A stretch of 64,000 bases of DNA from NCBI GenBank assembly GCA_937870825.1, contig CALMZO010000214.1:1-64000 (forward strand), given 5' to 3'. The stretch's first letter is position 1; each line of letters begins with the position of its first letter. Below the pieces are notes generated by a model. It searched no databases and had not been told where the DNA came from. It worked only from the letters and a program-made list of their open reading frames with translations. This DNA comes from an uncultured Chloroflexota bacterium (GTDB lineage: Bacteria; Chloroflexota; Anaerolineae; UBA4142; SHND01). The position numbers were made by a program, and so were the translations under genes. This document shows, piece by piece, positions 8,314-17,680 of the stretch.

Positions 8314-9581
8314 TTAGGGGAGGTCAATGGTCTCGCACCAATATCTCTACGATACTGCATTCCTTCAAAACGAATCGGACGAATCGCCGTGTAGGCGGTG
8401 TCCAGCGCATCGCCTAAATTTTTTCCAACGCCCGTCACGCACAACACGCGTCCGCCGTTCGTCACTGCTTGCCCGTTCTGCAATTTCGTTCCCGCGTGAA
8501 AAATGATTGCGTTGCGATTTTGCATCGCGTCGAGTCCGTGAATCGGAAGCTCTGTCGCGTATTTGTTCGGATAACCGCCCGACGCCAACACAACACACGC
8601 CGCCGCGCCGCGTTTCCATTTCACGTCGCACCGCGCGAGGGTTCCATTCACACACGCTTCGAACACATCGAGCAAATCACTTTCCAGCAGCGGCAGAATC
8701 ACTTGTGCTTCGGGGTCACCGAACCGACAATTGAATTCCAACACCCGCGCGCCGTCGCGCGTCAGCATCAAACCCGCGTACAACACGCCGACAAACATTC
8801 TTCCTTCCGCGCGCAAGCCATCAAGCGTCGGCTGCAAAATCTCGCGCGTGATTTCGTCTAAAAAATGTTCGGGAACATTCACGGGCGCATACGCTCCCAT
8901 CCCGCCGGTATTCGGTCCCAAATCCCCGTCAAGCAATCGTTTGTGGTCTTGCGCCGGCGGCATCGCTTTCACTGTAACTCCGTCACTAAACGCGAGAACG
9001 GAAACCTCTTTACCCTGCAAACGTTCTTCAATCACTACTGTATCACCCGCCGCGCCGAATTCATGTTCGAGCATGATGTGACGCAGCGCGTCACGCGCAG
9101 CATCGAACGTTTCAGGCAGAATGACGCCTTTTCCCGCCGCCAGTCCCGACGCTTTGATTACAATCGGATACGGGACCGTTTCAACATGACGCAGCGCGTC
9201 ATCAAAATTTGTGAACGTCTCATAACGCGCCGTCGGAATGTTGTGCCGCTTCATAAAATCTTTGGCGAACGCTTTCGACGATTCGATTTCCGCCGCGTTT
9301 TGATTCGGACCCAAGACGCGAATGTTTTGCGCGCGCAGTTTGTCCGCAAGTCCATCCGCGAGCGGCGCTTCGGGTCCAATCACCACAAAATCAATGTTTT
9401 CAGCGCGCGCGAATTGTTTCAGCCGCGCGTGGTCATCATTCGCAATCGTAATGTTTTGCGCGAGGCGCGCCGTTCCCGCGTTACCAGAGGCAACAAATAA
9501 TTTTTCCACGCGCGGCGACTGTTTCAATTTCCACGCGATTGCATGTTCACGCGCACCGGAGCCGATGATGAGTACGTTCAT
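8268..9581 (-). CDS. purD: Phosphoribosylamine-glycine ligase (GAR synthetase)
   Basis: A 437-residue ATP-grasp enzyme joining phosphoribosylamine and glycine. The N-terminal domain begins VLIIGSGAREHAIAWKL. The ATP-grasp core has KASGLAAGKGV, PAQDHKRLLDGD, GPNTGGMGAY and ARVLEFNCRFGDPE. Normal family members end shortly after GMQYRRDIGARAL. Here the ending is replaced by about 20 residues (PLTSPNPSLSRRGTSSQPSP) read from the spacer repeat at 8242-8325, evidence that the repeat landed on or before the old stop codon. The tail is Ser/Pro-rich and probably disordered. Confidence 0.96.
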   Translation of the reverse strand: MNVLIIGSGAREHAIAWKLKQSPRVEKLFVASGNAGTARLAQNITIANDDHARLKQFARAENIDFVVIGPEAPLADGLADKLRAQNIRVLGPNQNAAEIESSKAFAKDFMKRHNIPTARYETFTNFDDALRHVETVPYPIVIKASGLAAGKGVILPETFDAARDALRHIMLEHEFGAAGDTVVIEERLQGKEVSVLAFSDGVTVKAMPPAQDHKRLLDGDLGPNTGGMGAYAPVNVPEHFLDEITREILQPTLDGLRAEGRMFVGVLYAGLMLTRDGARVLEFNCRFGDPEAQVILPLLESDLLDVFEACVNGTLARCDVKWKRGAAACVVLASGGYPNKYATELPIHGLDAMQNRNAIIFHAGTKLQNGQAVTNGGRVLCVTGVGKNLGDALDTAYTAIRPIRFEGMQYRRDIGARPLTSPNPSLSRRGTSSQPSP

Positions 9582-9624
9582 TGTTTTTTACTGATTACTG
9601 TTCACCGATAACTGATTACTGCCG

Positions 9625-11034
9625 CTATCCCGCCAACGCCTTTTCAAACCCCGTTTTCACATGCGTCCTGTCAATTTCCAACGGATACACACCCGTAAAA
9701 CACGCGTTGCAATATCCTTCGCGGCGCCCCACTGCGCGCATCATGCCCTCGACGGACAAAAAATGTAACGAGTCCGCGCCGATGTAATCGCAAATTTCTT
9801 GAACGGTGTGTTTGTGCGCGATGAGATTGTCGTACGTTCCCATGTCAACGCCCATGTAACACGGATGCGCGATGGGCGGACAAGTAATGCACACATGCAC
9901 TTCACGCGCGCCCGCGTTGCGTAACAGTTTTACGAGCGGACCCGATGTATTACCGCGCACAATGCTGTCGTCAATCATGATGACGCGTTTGCCGCGCAAA
10001 TTTTCTTCGAGCGCGTTAAATTTCAATGCCACGCCTTGTTTGCGTAATGAATCGGTGGGCTGAATGAACGTGCGCGCGATGTAACGATTTTTTGTGAAAC
10101 CTTCATTGTACGGAATGTTCGACGCGCGCGCGTAACCAATCGCGGCGGGCATGGACGAATCAGGAACGGGGACAACCACATCCGCTTGAATCGGCGCTTC
10201 ACGCGCGAGTTCTTCGCCGAGACGTTGACGCACGTTGTGAACGCGTTGCCCATCCCAAAACGAATCGGGACGCGAAAAATAAATGTGTTCAAAAATACAG
10301 CGCGCAAGTTGCGGCATCGGCGGCAGTCCTTGCCGAAAACGCAAAACGGTGTTGCTCAACGTGACGATTTCGCCGGGTTTCACTTCACGAATTTCATCAC
10401 AGCCCAACGTTTTCAACGCGCCCGTTTCTGACGCCGCCGCGTGTCCGCCGCTCGGCAAACGCCCAACACTCAGCGGACGAAAACCCCATGGGTCACGCAC
10501 CGCGAACACTTGGTCACGTGTGAGAATCACGAGCGAATATGCGCCATGCCATTGTGACATCGTGTTGGCAATGCGTTCTTCCCACGTATCACCTTCCGCG
10601 CCTGCCAGCATCATCGTCATCACTTCGCTGTCCGACGACGACGACAAACCGACGCCGCGCTGCAAAACGTTTTGACGCAACTCGGACGCGTTCACCAAAT
10701 TGCCATTGTGCGCGACGGCGAGCGGACCGTGAAATGTTTCCACCATGAACGGACCCGCGTTGCGGCGATGCGATGAACCTGTTGTGGAATAACGCGTGTG
10801 TCCAATCGCGTAATGTCCTTCAAGATGTGAAAGATTTTCCGAATTGAAAACTTGTGCGACGAGACCGACATCCTTGTGCAAACGCATCGTGTTATCGTCC
10901 GAAACGGCGATGCCTGCTGCTTCTTGCCCGCGATGTTGCAACGCATACAGCCCGAAAAAAATCATGCGCGCAACATCCTCATTCGGGGCAAACACCCCAA
11001 TCACGCCACATTCTTCGTTTGGTTTATCGCGCAT
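9625..11034 (-). CDS. purF: Amidophosphoribosyltransferase
   Basis: A 469-residue enzyme catalysing the committed step, PRPP plus glutamine to phosphoribosylamine. The N-terminal nucleophile Cys9 (EECGVIGV) would be exposed by removal of an 8-residue propeptide. ALQHRGQEAAG and TRYSTTG mark the glutamine amidotransferase domain. VIMIDDSIVRGNT is the PRPP site. Cysteines in LARCIFEHIY, CITCPPIAHPC and YCNACFTG match the positions that hold a [4Fe-4S] cluster in the Bacillus-type enzyme, suggesting an oxygen-sensitive form. It lies between purK and purD with short repeat-bearing spacers. Confidence 0.97.
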   Translation of the reverse strand: MRDKPNEECGVIGVFAPNEDVARMIFFGLYALQHRGQEAAGIAVSDDNTMRLHKDVGLVAQVFNSENLSHLEGHYAIGHTRYSTTGSSHRRNAGPFMVETFHGPLAVAHNGNLVNASELRQNVLQRGVGLSSSSDSEVMTMMLAGAEGDTWEERIANTMSQWHGAYSLVILTRDQVFAVRDPWGFRPLSVGRLPSGGHAAASETGALKTLGCDEIREVKPGEIVTLSNTVLRFRQGLPPMPQLARCIFEHIYFSRPDSFWDGQRVHNVRQRLGEELAREAPIQADVVVPVPDSSMPAAIGYARASNIPYNEGFTKNRYIARTFIQPTDSLRKQGVALKFNALEENLRGKRVIMIDDSIVRGNTSGPLVKLLRNAGAREVHVCITCPPIAHPCYMGVDMGTYDNLIAHKHTVQEICDYIGADSLHFLSVEGMMRAVGRREGYCNACFTGVYPLEIDRTHVKTGFEKALAG

Positions 11035-11085
11035 AATTTAGTAACCGCGAAGCGACGCAAAGGAAAACATTTGTTTCGCGCCGAT

Positions 11086-12186
11086 TCACGCAGATTTGCG
11101 GTGAATCATTTCCAGCACTTGAGCGAGTTTCATCTCGCGCGTTTTCTCATCACTCGCCACAATCGTCACATGCCCCAACTTGCGCCCGGCGCGCGGGGCT
11201 TTGTCGTACAAATGAACGTGCGCGTCGGCAATTTGCAGCAGCGCGTTCCCATCAGGCAATTCCCCAATCAAATTCACCATCGCACTGCACCCGCGCGCGT
11301 GTGCGGAACCGAACGGCAAATTCAGCATTGCGCGCGCGTGATTTTCAAATTGGCTCGTCGCTGCGCCTTCGATTGTCCAATGTCCCGAATTGTGTACGCG
11401 CGGCGCCATTTCATTCGCCAGCAATTCGTCGCCCACTTGGAAAAATTCAATCGCCAACACGCCGACATAGTTCAATGTGTCGAGAACGCGTTGTGCGTAC
11501 GCTTGCGCCAATTCTTGTAGGGCGCGCGTTGTGTTTGGCGCGGGCGCGCGCGACAATCTTAAAATTCCGTCGCGATGAACATTTTCCACGAGCGGATAAA
11601 AAACCTGCGCGCCGTCTTGGCTGCGCGCCGCGAGAATCGAAACCTCGCGCGTGAAATTTACAAACTCTTCCAGAATCAATGCCTCGCGATTCAATTCATG
11701 CCACGCGCGTTTTGCGTCATCCTGCGCCCGAATCAAAAATTGTCCTTTGCCGTCGTAACCCAGTCTGCGCGTTTTCAAAATCGCAGCCCCCCCAATTTCC
11801 CTTATTTCCCTCTCCAATGCCGTTTGTGACTCTACGGGAATGAACCGCGCCGTCGGAATTCCTAACCCTCTAAAAAATTCTTTTTCCACCAAACGGTCTT
11901 GCGAAACGCGCAGCGCATCCGGCGGCGGAAAAATTTTTGTGAATTGCGAAATGAATTGCGCGGACGCGACGGGCACGTTTTCAAATTCGTACGTCACCAC
12001 GTCAGACCCGCGCGCGAGTTGTTCCAACGCGCGTTCGTCGTCGTACGCGCCGCAAATGTGTTTTGCCAAATGTTTCATTGGCGCAGCGGGCGCGGGGTCA
12101 AGAAACGTGACACGCGCGCCGAGTGGATACGCCGCGAGTGCGAGCATTCTGCCAAGTTGTCCGCCGCCAATGATGCCGATTTGCAT
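11086..12186 (-). CDS. purK: 5-(carboxyamino)imidazole ribonucleotide synthase
   Basis: A 366-residue ATP-grasp enzyme that carboxylates AIR with bicarbonate to N5-CAIR, the substrate of PurE. It begins IGIIGGGQLGRMLALAA. VVTYEFENVP, LKTRRLGYDGKGQ and the closing NEMAPRVHNSGHWTIEG are clear family signatures. Presence of purK beside purE indicates the two-step bacterial route rather than direct CO2 carboxylation. The spacer to purE holds five consecutive hairpins (12204-12342). Confidence 0.96.
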   Translation of the reverse strand: MQIGIIGGGQLGRMLALAAYPLGARVTFLDPAPAAPMKHLAKHICGAYDDERALEQLARGSDVVTYEFENVPVASAQFISQFTKIFPPPDALRVSQDRLVEKEFFRGLGIPTARFIPVESQTALEREIREIGGAAILKTRRLGYDGKGQFLIRAQDDAKRAWHELNREALILEEFVNFTREVSILAARSQDGAQVFYPLVENVHRDGILRLSRAPAPNTTRALQELAQAYAQRVLDTLNYVGVLAIEFFQVGDELLANEMAPRVHNSGHWTIEGAATSQFENHARAMLNLPFGSAHARGCSAMVNLIGELPDGNALLQIADAHVHLYDKAPRAGRKLGHVTIVASDEKTREMKLAQVLEMIHRKSA

Positions 12187-12203
12187 TCGTTGTTTGCCGA
12201 CGC

Positions 12204-12342
12204 CGTGAAATAAATTTCACGTCTAAACAGGTGAAAACCCAACGAATTGGGTTTCGACGTATGTAATTCGTTTTAACGAATTTTTACCTCAATGAGCCGT
12301 CGAATTGATTCGATGGCATACTTGCGCGCGAATTAATCGCGC
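12204..12342. repeat. Train of five small hairpins between purE and purK
   Basis: Five perfect or near-perfect inverted repeats follow one another. CGTGAAAT/ATTTCACG is at 12204-12221, AAACCCAA/TTGGGTTT at 12235-12254 and AATTCGTT/AACGAATT at 12265-12282. GCCGTCGAAT/ATTCGATGGC is at 12296-12317 and GCGCGA/TCGCGC at 12326-12342. The last one contains the purE stop codon in its loop. None has a strong T tract, so this is a structured spacer or mobile repeat rather than a simple terminator. Confidence 0.85.
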
Positions 12343-12824
12343 GGGTCAGGATTCTCCAACACACTCTTTGTCTGCGCTTCCCGATACGCGCGCAGCGCTT
12401 CCCGAATCTCTGGAAATTTCACGCCCAACAATTCTGCGGCGAACAATGCCGCGTTCACCGCGCCCGCGCGTCCGATGGCAAACGTCGCGACGGGAACACC
12501 AGCAGGCATTTGTACAATCGAGAGCAGCGAGTCCAATCCGTGCAGCGCTTTTGATTCAATGGGAACGCCGAGTACCGGCAAAATCGTTTTCGCCGCGAGC
12601 ATTCCCGGCAGATGCGCCGCGCCGCCCGCGCCCGCGATGAGGACGTGCAAGCCGCGCGCCTCCGCCGTCGACGCGTATTCAAACAACAAATCGGGCGTGC
12701 GATGCGCGGACACGACGCGCGTTTCGTACGAGATGTTGAGCGCGTCGAGCGTTTGCGCCGCGTGCTGCATCGTTTCCCAATCGGAACGCGAGCCCATGAC
12801 AACACTAACCAGTACGTTAGACAT
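12333..12824 (-). CDS. purE: N5-CAIR mutase, class I
   Basis: A 163-residue enzyme that moves the carboxyl group of N5-CAIR to C4 of the imidazole. The start at 12824 ([19 protein letters not shown]) overlaps purC by 8 bases. The VVSAHRTPD loop carries the catalytic His. [25 protein letters not shown] and [12 protein letters not shown] are diagnostic. Length and PurK partnership indicate class I. It lies between purC and purK. Confidence 0.96.
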   Translation of the reverse strand: MSNVLVSVVMGSRSDWETMQHAAQTLDALNISYETRVVSAHRTPDLLFEYASTAEARGLHVLIAGAGGAAHLPGMLAAKTILPVLGVPIESKALHGLDSLLSIVQMPAGVPVATFAIGRAGAVNAALFAAELLGVKFPEIREALRAYREAQTKSVLENPDPRD

Positions 12825-13824
12825 GACGTGTAGGGATAATGCCTTGTGCTTGCCCAATCAGAGATTGGAGATTAGAGATGAGGCGCGGTTCAATCGGATA
12901 CTCGCCCGCGTCAAAAGTTTTTCCCGTGAGCATTTCGTAAATTGTGATGTAACGCTCGCTTGCTTGAATCCACAACGCGTCGGGCAGCTTTGGCGGTGCG
13001 CCGTCGCCGCGATAATTTTTTTGCGCGTACGCAAGCCGCACAAATTCCTTGTCAAAATTTTCGGGTTCGGCGCCGTTTTCAAAACGCGCGGCGTACGAGT
13101 CCGCTTTCCAAAAACGCGAGGAATCGGGCGTGTGAACTTCGTCAATCAACAAAATTGTTCCATCGCGCGCGCGCCCGAATTCGTATTTTGTGTCCACCAG
13201 AATCAAGCCCGCGCGTTTTGCAATTTCTTGTCCGCGTTGAAATACATCGAGCGCGGCTTCCATCACGCGATGCCACGTCGGCGCATCCAAAAAATTTTCA
13301 CTGACGACTTGGGCGGAGGTCAAGCGTTCATCATGCGCGCCTTGTGCGCCTTTGGTTGTCGGGGTAATAAGCGGCTGCGGCAGCGCCTGATTTTTTTTCA
13401 AACCTTCGGGAAAACGATACCCGTAAATTTCGCGTTCGCCCAACGCATAGCGATACCACAACGCAGTCGTTGTCACGCCGGTGATGTAGCCGCGCACAAC
13501 CACTTCGACGCGAAACGGTTCCGCCGCGCGCGCAATCAAAACATTCGGGTCAGGAACCGATAACGCGTGATTTTGAATAATGTCGCGCGTTTGTTCAAAC
13601 CACCACGCCGCGAGTTGATTCAACACCTGCCCTTTGTACGGCACGCATGCGAGAATTCTATCGAACGCGGACAAGCGGTCTGTGGTGACAAACAAAATTT
13701 TTTCGTCGTCCAACGCATACGCGTCGCGCACTTTGCCCGCGCGTTGATGCGGAAATGGTAAATGTGTTTCGTTCAGCGCGTACGGCAAGGCAGCGCGAAT
13801 TTGTTCTGCAGTCAAGCGCATCAA
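12817..13824 (-). CDS. purC: SAICAR synthetase
   Basis: A 335-residue enzyme joining CAIR and aspartate with [23 protein letters not shown], then RLSAFDRIL, and VVRGYITG and [13 protein letters not shown] are family signatures. It belongs to the longer (about 300-residue) type. The final 20 or so residues (from [11 protein letters not shown] to PTRHV) are read from a heptad repeat plus a GTAGGG-type spacer repeat, another case of a repeat-supplied C-terminus. This extension carries the gene 8 bases into purE. A start one codon later (second Met) is equally possible. Confidence 0.95.
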   Translation of the reverse strand: MMRLTAEQIRAALPYALNETHLPFPHQRAGKVRDAYALDDEKILFVTTDRLSAFDRILACVPYKGQVLNQLAAWWFEQTRDIIQNHALSVPDPNVLIARAAEPFRVEVVVRGYITGVTTTALWYRYALGEREIYGYRFPEGLKKNQALPQPLITPTTKGAQGAHDERLTSAQVVSENFLDAPTWHRVMEAALDVFQRGQEIAKRAGLILVDTKYEFGRARDGTILLIDEVHTPDSSRFWKADSYAARFENGAEPENFDKEFVRLAYAQKNYRGDGAPPKLPDALWIQASERYITIYEMLTGKTFDAGEYPIEPRLISNLQSLIGQAQGIIPTRHV

Positions 13825-13854
13825 TTCTTTGCGCCTTGGCGCCTTGGCGTGAGG

Positions 13855-14643
13855 TCACAACGCGGCGGCATAGCGCACTCCATTCTCAAATAAACTCAAT
13901 CCCAACTGTCCGCGTTCGCCGCGCGTGTGACGCGGATGTTGAAAATTGAAAACGTGGTCTTCGGGATGCGGCATCAAGCCCAACACATTGCCGCGTTCGT
14001 TGCACACCCCCGCAATGTCGTCGAGAGAACCGTTCGGGTTGAACGGATACGCGCCGTTCGCCGCCTCTCCATTTTCGCAAACGTAACGCAGCGCGATTTG
14101 TTCGTTTACGCGCAAGGTTTCCAAATCGTTTTCGTTTGCCAATTGAAAATTTCCTTCGCCGTGCGCGATGGGACAATACATCAATTCGTTCAGCCCGCGC
14201 GTCCACACGCATTTTTGCGAAACGGGTTGCAACGTCACCCAGCGACATTCGAAATGATTGTTGGCGTTGAAAGTGAGCGTTGCCTCTAATCTTCGATTTT
14301 CGATTTTCGATTTTGCGTTGGGCAGAATCTTGGCTTTGACCAATGCCTGAAACCCGTTGCAAATTCCAATCACAGGTTTTCCCTTGTCAATAAATTCATT
14401 CACCGCGTCCGCGAAATACAAAGTCAAATCGAGCGCGAGAATTTTTCCTGCGCCGAGCGCGTCCGCGTTCGCAAAACCGCCGGGCAAAACAAGCATTTGG
14501 TAATCGCGCCAATGTTTTTCCCCCGCGCGCAATTGTGTGAGCGGCACGATTTCCGGCTGCGCGCCCGCGAGTTCGAGCGCGCGTGCTGCCTCGTCGTCGC
14601 GGTTCGTGCCGGTGGCGTAGAGGAGGAGGGCGCGCGGAGTCAT
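13855..14643 (-). CDS. purQ: FGAM synthase glutaminase subunit
   Basis: A 262-residue class I glutamine amidotransferase that supplies ammonia to PurL. Cys95 in GICNGFQALVK is the nucleophile and His/Glu in LMPHPEDHVF complete the triad. Close to the active-site helix the sequence NAKSKIENRR is encoded by three copies of a CGATTTT heptamer (14294-14314), an apparent in-frame expansion. It overlaps purL by 4 bases (ATGA at 14640-14643), so the subunits are translationally coupled. The length is slightly above typical bacterial PurQ (about 225). Confidence 0.94.
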   Translation of the reverse strand: MTPRALLLYATGTNRDDEAARALELAGAQPEIVPLTQLRAGEKHWRDYQMLVLPGGFANADALGAGKILALDLTLYFADAVNEFIDKGKPVIGICNGFQALVKAKILPNAKSKIENRRLEATLTFNANNHFECRWVTLQPVSQKCVWTRGLNELMYCPIAHGEGNFQLANENDLETLRVNEQIALRYVCENGEAANGAYPFNPNGSLDDIAGVCNERGNVLGLMPHPEDHVFNFQHPRHTRGERGQLGLSLFENGVRYAAAL

Positions 14644-17465
14644 TTTTGATTTTCGATTTCTGATTTTCGATTGAACGCGTCGGTGAGTTCGTCAACCGAG
14701 AGTGAAATCAATTTTTCTTGCGCGAAATAAATTTCCAATTTTGGATTTTCCGTGACGCGCCCGATGCGCGTGAATGAATGTGGAATTTCCTCAAGGTAAT
14801 TTTCAAACGTCGCGCAGTCGTTCGGCGCAACCTCGATTAGCAAACATCCGTTCGTTTCTGCAAACAACATGTCCGCGTTTTCAATTTCGAGTGTCATTCC
14901 CAATCGTCCGCCGATGCACATTTCCGCCGCGCTCACCGCGAGTCCGCCTTCGCTCAAATCGTGACAGGCGCGCACGAGCCCCGCGCGCATGGCTTGATGT
15001 AACGCGCGATAGATGCGCGGTGTTTCTTGAGATAACGGCGGCACAAAAAATTCATTGCGCGAAAAAATTCCGACGCGATACATTACATCACCCGCGTTTT
15101 TCAAATCCATCGTCACTGCAGCATTCACGTCGTCAATGATGCCGATAGCAGAAATCAACAGCGTCGGCGGAATTGCGTGGCGCTGTCCATCCGCGCCGAG
15201 ATATTCGTTGTTGAGCGAATCTTTTCCCGAAATGAACGGTGCGTTAAACAACAACGCGCCGTCGTAACAGCCGCGCGCGGCTTGCACTAACGCGCCGAGT
15301 GTTTCCGGACGTTTCGGGTTGCCCCAACAAAAATTGTCGAGCAGCGCGATGCGTTCGGGGTCCGCGCCGACCGCAACCGCATTGCGAATCGCTTCGTCAA
15401 TCACGCTCAATGCCATGCGATACGCGTCGTGTTTGCCGTATTCGGGATTCAAGCCGCACGAGAGCACAATTCCGCGCCTGCCTTTTGTTCCAAGCGGTTT
15501 CAACACCACCGCGTCGGACGGCGCGTCATTCATCGACCCTGTCAATGGTTTCACCACCGTGCCGCCTTGCACCTCATGGTCATACATGCGAATCACATCC
15601 GCTTTCGACGCGATGTTGGGCTGCGCGAGCAAGTTCAACAGTGTGGCATTGGCATCATCGAAATTCGAAATTCGAAATTCGAAATTCGATAGAGAAATTT
15701 CTGCCGCAAGTTGTCTTGGGGGAATTCCGTTGCGCAGAAAATGATTTTCCAAATCCAACACAACGCGCCCCGCGTATTTCACAACAATATGTCCGCTGTC
15801 ATTGAACGCGCCAATGTCGGTGAGTTCCACCTCGTACGTGTCGCACAATTTTTGTAATGCAGAAATATTTTTTTCGGGAACGGCGAGAACCATGCGCTCT
15901 TGCGCTTCGGACAACCAAATCTCCCAGGGTGATAACCCGGGATATTTCAGATGAACATTTTGCAATTCAACTTGCGCGCCTGTGTCGCTCGCCATTTCAC
16001 CAACCGCCGACGAAAGTCCGCCCGCGCCGCAGTCCGTAATCGCGTGATACAGATTTTCATCGCGTGCGCGCGTAATGACTTGTATCAAACCTTTTTCCGT
16101 AATCGGGTCGCCGATTTGCACCGACGCGCCCGCCACCTCGCCTGTTTGCGCGTCCATCGTCATCGAAGAAAATGTTGCGCCGCGCAATCCATCGCGTCCT
16201 GTGCGTCCTCCCAAAACAATCACGCGGTCATTCGGCTGCGGTTCGCGCGGATGCGTATTTTTTGGCGCGATGCCCACACAACCGCAAAACACAAGCGGAT
16301 TCGCGGTGTATCCTTCATCGTAATAGATCGCGCCGCTCACGGTGGGAATGCCAATTTTGTTGCCATAGTCTTGGACGCCCGCGACGACGCCCGAACGAAT
16401 CACGCGCGGATGCAACACGCCTTCAGGCAAAAATTTCGCGTCAACATCCTGCGGACCAAAACACAACACATCCGTCGCCGCAATCGGTTGCGCGCTCACG
16501 CCAAGTATGTCGCGTATCACTCCGCCGACGCCCGTATTCGCGCCGCCGAACGGTTCAATCGCGGAGGGATGATTGTGCGTTTCCACTTTGAACGAAATTT
16601 CAAACTCGTCGTCGAAATCAAGGATGCCCGCATTGTCCACGAACGCCGAACGCACGAACGGCGCGTTGATTTTTTCTGTCGCCGCGCGCAAATACGTTTT
16701 CAAAAGTCCATCCATTTCCGTCGTTCGTCCTTCGTCGTCCGTCGCCGTGATTTTCGCTTTGAACGTTTTATGCGCGCAGTGTTCGCTCCACGTTTGCGCG
16801 AGCATTTCAAATTCAACATCCGTCGCTTCGCGTCCCCTCGCGCGATAGTAATTTTGAATTGCGCGCATTTCGTTCAAATCCAGCGCGGCGCGGCGTTCAT
16901 TCGAGAGTTGCAACAGTTCGTCGTCCGATAATTCGGTGATGGAAATCGTTTCGACAATTCCCGACGCATGGGCGTCTTGAGGAAATGTCGGTTCGATTGC
17001 GCCGAGCGCGTAATGTTGAATCACCTCGTTTGCGAGGAGACGCCGCGCGAGCAAATGCAGTTCGTTCGCGGTGAGGGGCTGCTCTGTGTTGCCGCGTACG
17101 GTAAAGCTTGTCCCGGTTGCGGCGTGTTCGACATTTTTGATGCCCAACGCGTGCGCGGCGCGAACAATTTCGCGCGCGACGGAATCGGTGACGCCGGGGC
17201 GAAACGCAACTTGAATCACTTGCGCGTCTTGTTTTTCATTCCCATTGCGCCATGAAAATTTTTGCGTCACCGCGTCGGTGAAAAGTTCGTTCGCCAAACG
17301 CTGCAATTCGCTTTCCGTCAGCGCGCCCTTCAAAAAATACAAATCGCTTTTTTCAATGCGCGTGATCGTTTCCAAACCGAGCGCGTGCGCGTCGGCGACG
17401 AGCGCGCGCGCATAAGAGACCGCGCGCGGCGAAACGACGAGGCAGTGAATTGGCGATTCCGTCAT
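14640..17465 (-). CDS. purL: FGAM synthase with fused PurS-like N-terminus
   Basis: A 941-residue protein catalysing FGAR to FGAM. The start at 17465 (MTESPIHCLVVSPR) is preferred because an upstream TTG frame reads through a terminator hairpin. Residues about 5-160 contain two PurS-like segments, each ending in a LANELF or LANEVIQHYAL motif, so a separate purS is unnecessary. The catalytic region follows with TWSEHCAHKTFKA, ETHNHPSAIEPFGGANTGVG, GGRTGRDG and ACHDLSEGG. About residue 600 a loop (SNFEFRISNF) is encoded by a (AAATTCG)4 heptamer at 15661-15688, and the last residues (NRKSEIENQK) also come from heptad repeats. First gene of the purine operon. Confidence 0.95.
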   Translation of the reverse strand: MTESPIHCLVVSPRAVSYARALVADAHALGLETITRIEKSDLYFLKGALTESELQRLANELFTDAVTQKFSWRNGNEKQDAQVIQVAFRPGVTDSVAREIVRAAHALGIKNVEHAATGTSFTVRGNTEQPLTANELHLLARRLLANEVIQHYALGAIEPTFPQDAHASGIVETISITELSDDELLQLSNERRAALDLNEMRAIQNYYRARGREATDVEFEMLAQTWSEHCAHKTFKAKITATDDEGRTTEMDGLLKTYLRAATEKINAPFVRSAFVDNAGILDFDDEFEISFKVETHNHPSAIEPFGGANTGVGGVIRDILGVSAQPIAATDVLCFGPQDVDAKFLPEGVLHPRVIRSGVVAGVQDYGNKIGIPTVSGAIYYDEGYTANPLVFCGCVGIAPKNTHPREPQPNDRVIVLGGRTGRDGLRGATFSSMTMDAQTGEVAGASVQIGDPITEKGLIQVITRARDENLYHAITDCGAGGLSSAVGEMASDTGAQVELQNVHLKYPGLSPWEIWLSEAQERMVLAVPEKNISALQKLCDTYEVELTDIGAFNDSGHIVVKYAGRVVLDLENHFLRNGIPPRQLAAEISLSNFEFRISNFDDANATLLNLLAQPNIASKADVIRMYDHEVQGGTVVKPLTGSMNDAPSDAVVLKPLGTKGRRGIVLSCGLNPEYGKHDAYRMALSVIDEAIRNAVAVGADPERIALLDNFCWGNPKRPETLGALVQAARGCYDGALLFNAPFISGKDSLNNEYLGADGQRHAIPPTLLISAIGIIDDVNAAVTMDLKNAGDVMYRVGIFSRNEFFVPPLSQETPRIYRALHQAMRAGLVRACHDLSEGGLAVSAAEMCIGGRLGMTLEIENADMLFAETNGCLLIEVAPNDCATFENYLEEIPHSFTRIGRVTENPKLEIYFAQEKLISLSVDELTDAFNRKSEIENQK
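15661..15688. repeat. Heptamer tandem repeat inside purL
   Basis: Four exact copies of AAATTCG lie in the coding region and are translated as SNFEFRISNF. Because 28 bases is not a multiple of three, the surrounding sequence must have adjusted to keep the frame. Similar heptads lie in purQ (14294-14314) and in many spacers (for example about 14645, 41459, 49825, 50284). Confidence 0.9.
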
Positions 17466-17468
17466 ACG

Positions 17469-17503
17469 AAAAAAAATAGAGAGCCACAAAGCATGGCTCT
17501 CTA
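17469..17503 (-). terminator. Attenuator-like terminator at the purL start
   Basis: On the minus strand a perfect 10-bp stem (TAGAGAGCCA with TGGCTCTCTA, 17477-17503) is followed by eight T (17469-17476), ending four bases before the purL ATG. No leftward gene lies upstream that would need a terminator. It lies between the likely operon promoter and the first gene, so it could act as a transcription attenuator in the purine leader (inference). No ribosome-binding site is visible before the ATG. Confidence 0.7.
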
Positions 17504-17680
17504 CACAATTACGCGCAATGAAACGGCGAGCGATGAAATCGCAAACGCGCCCACGCGGCTGCGGCAGGGCATTTTGAAAAACGGAAAGAAAAGTTGTTGC
17601 AGCATGTTCGTCCGAGAAAAAATTTTTGATTCGGAACGCAACGTCGTTGTTGCTGCAAAAAGGCAGATGGATGCGTTGTC

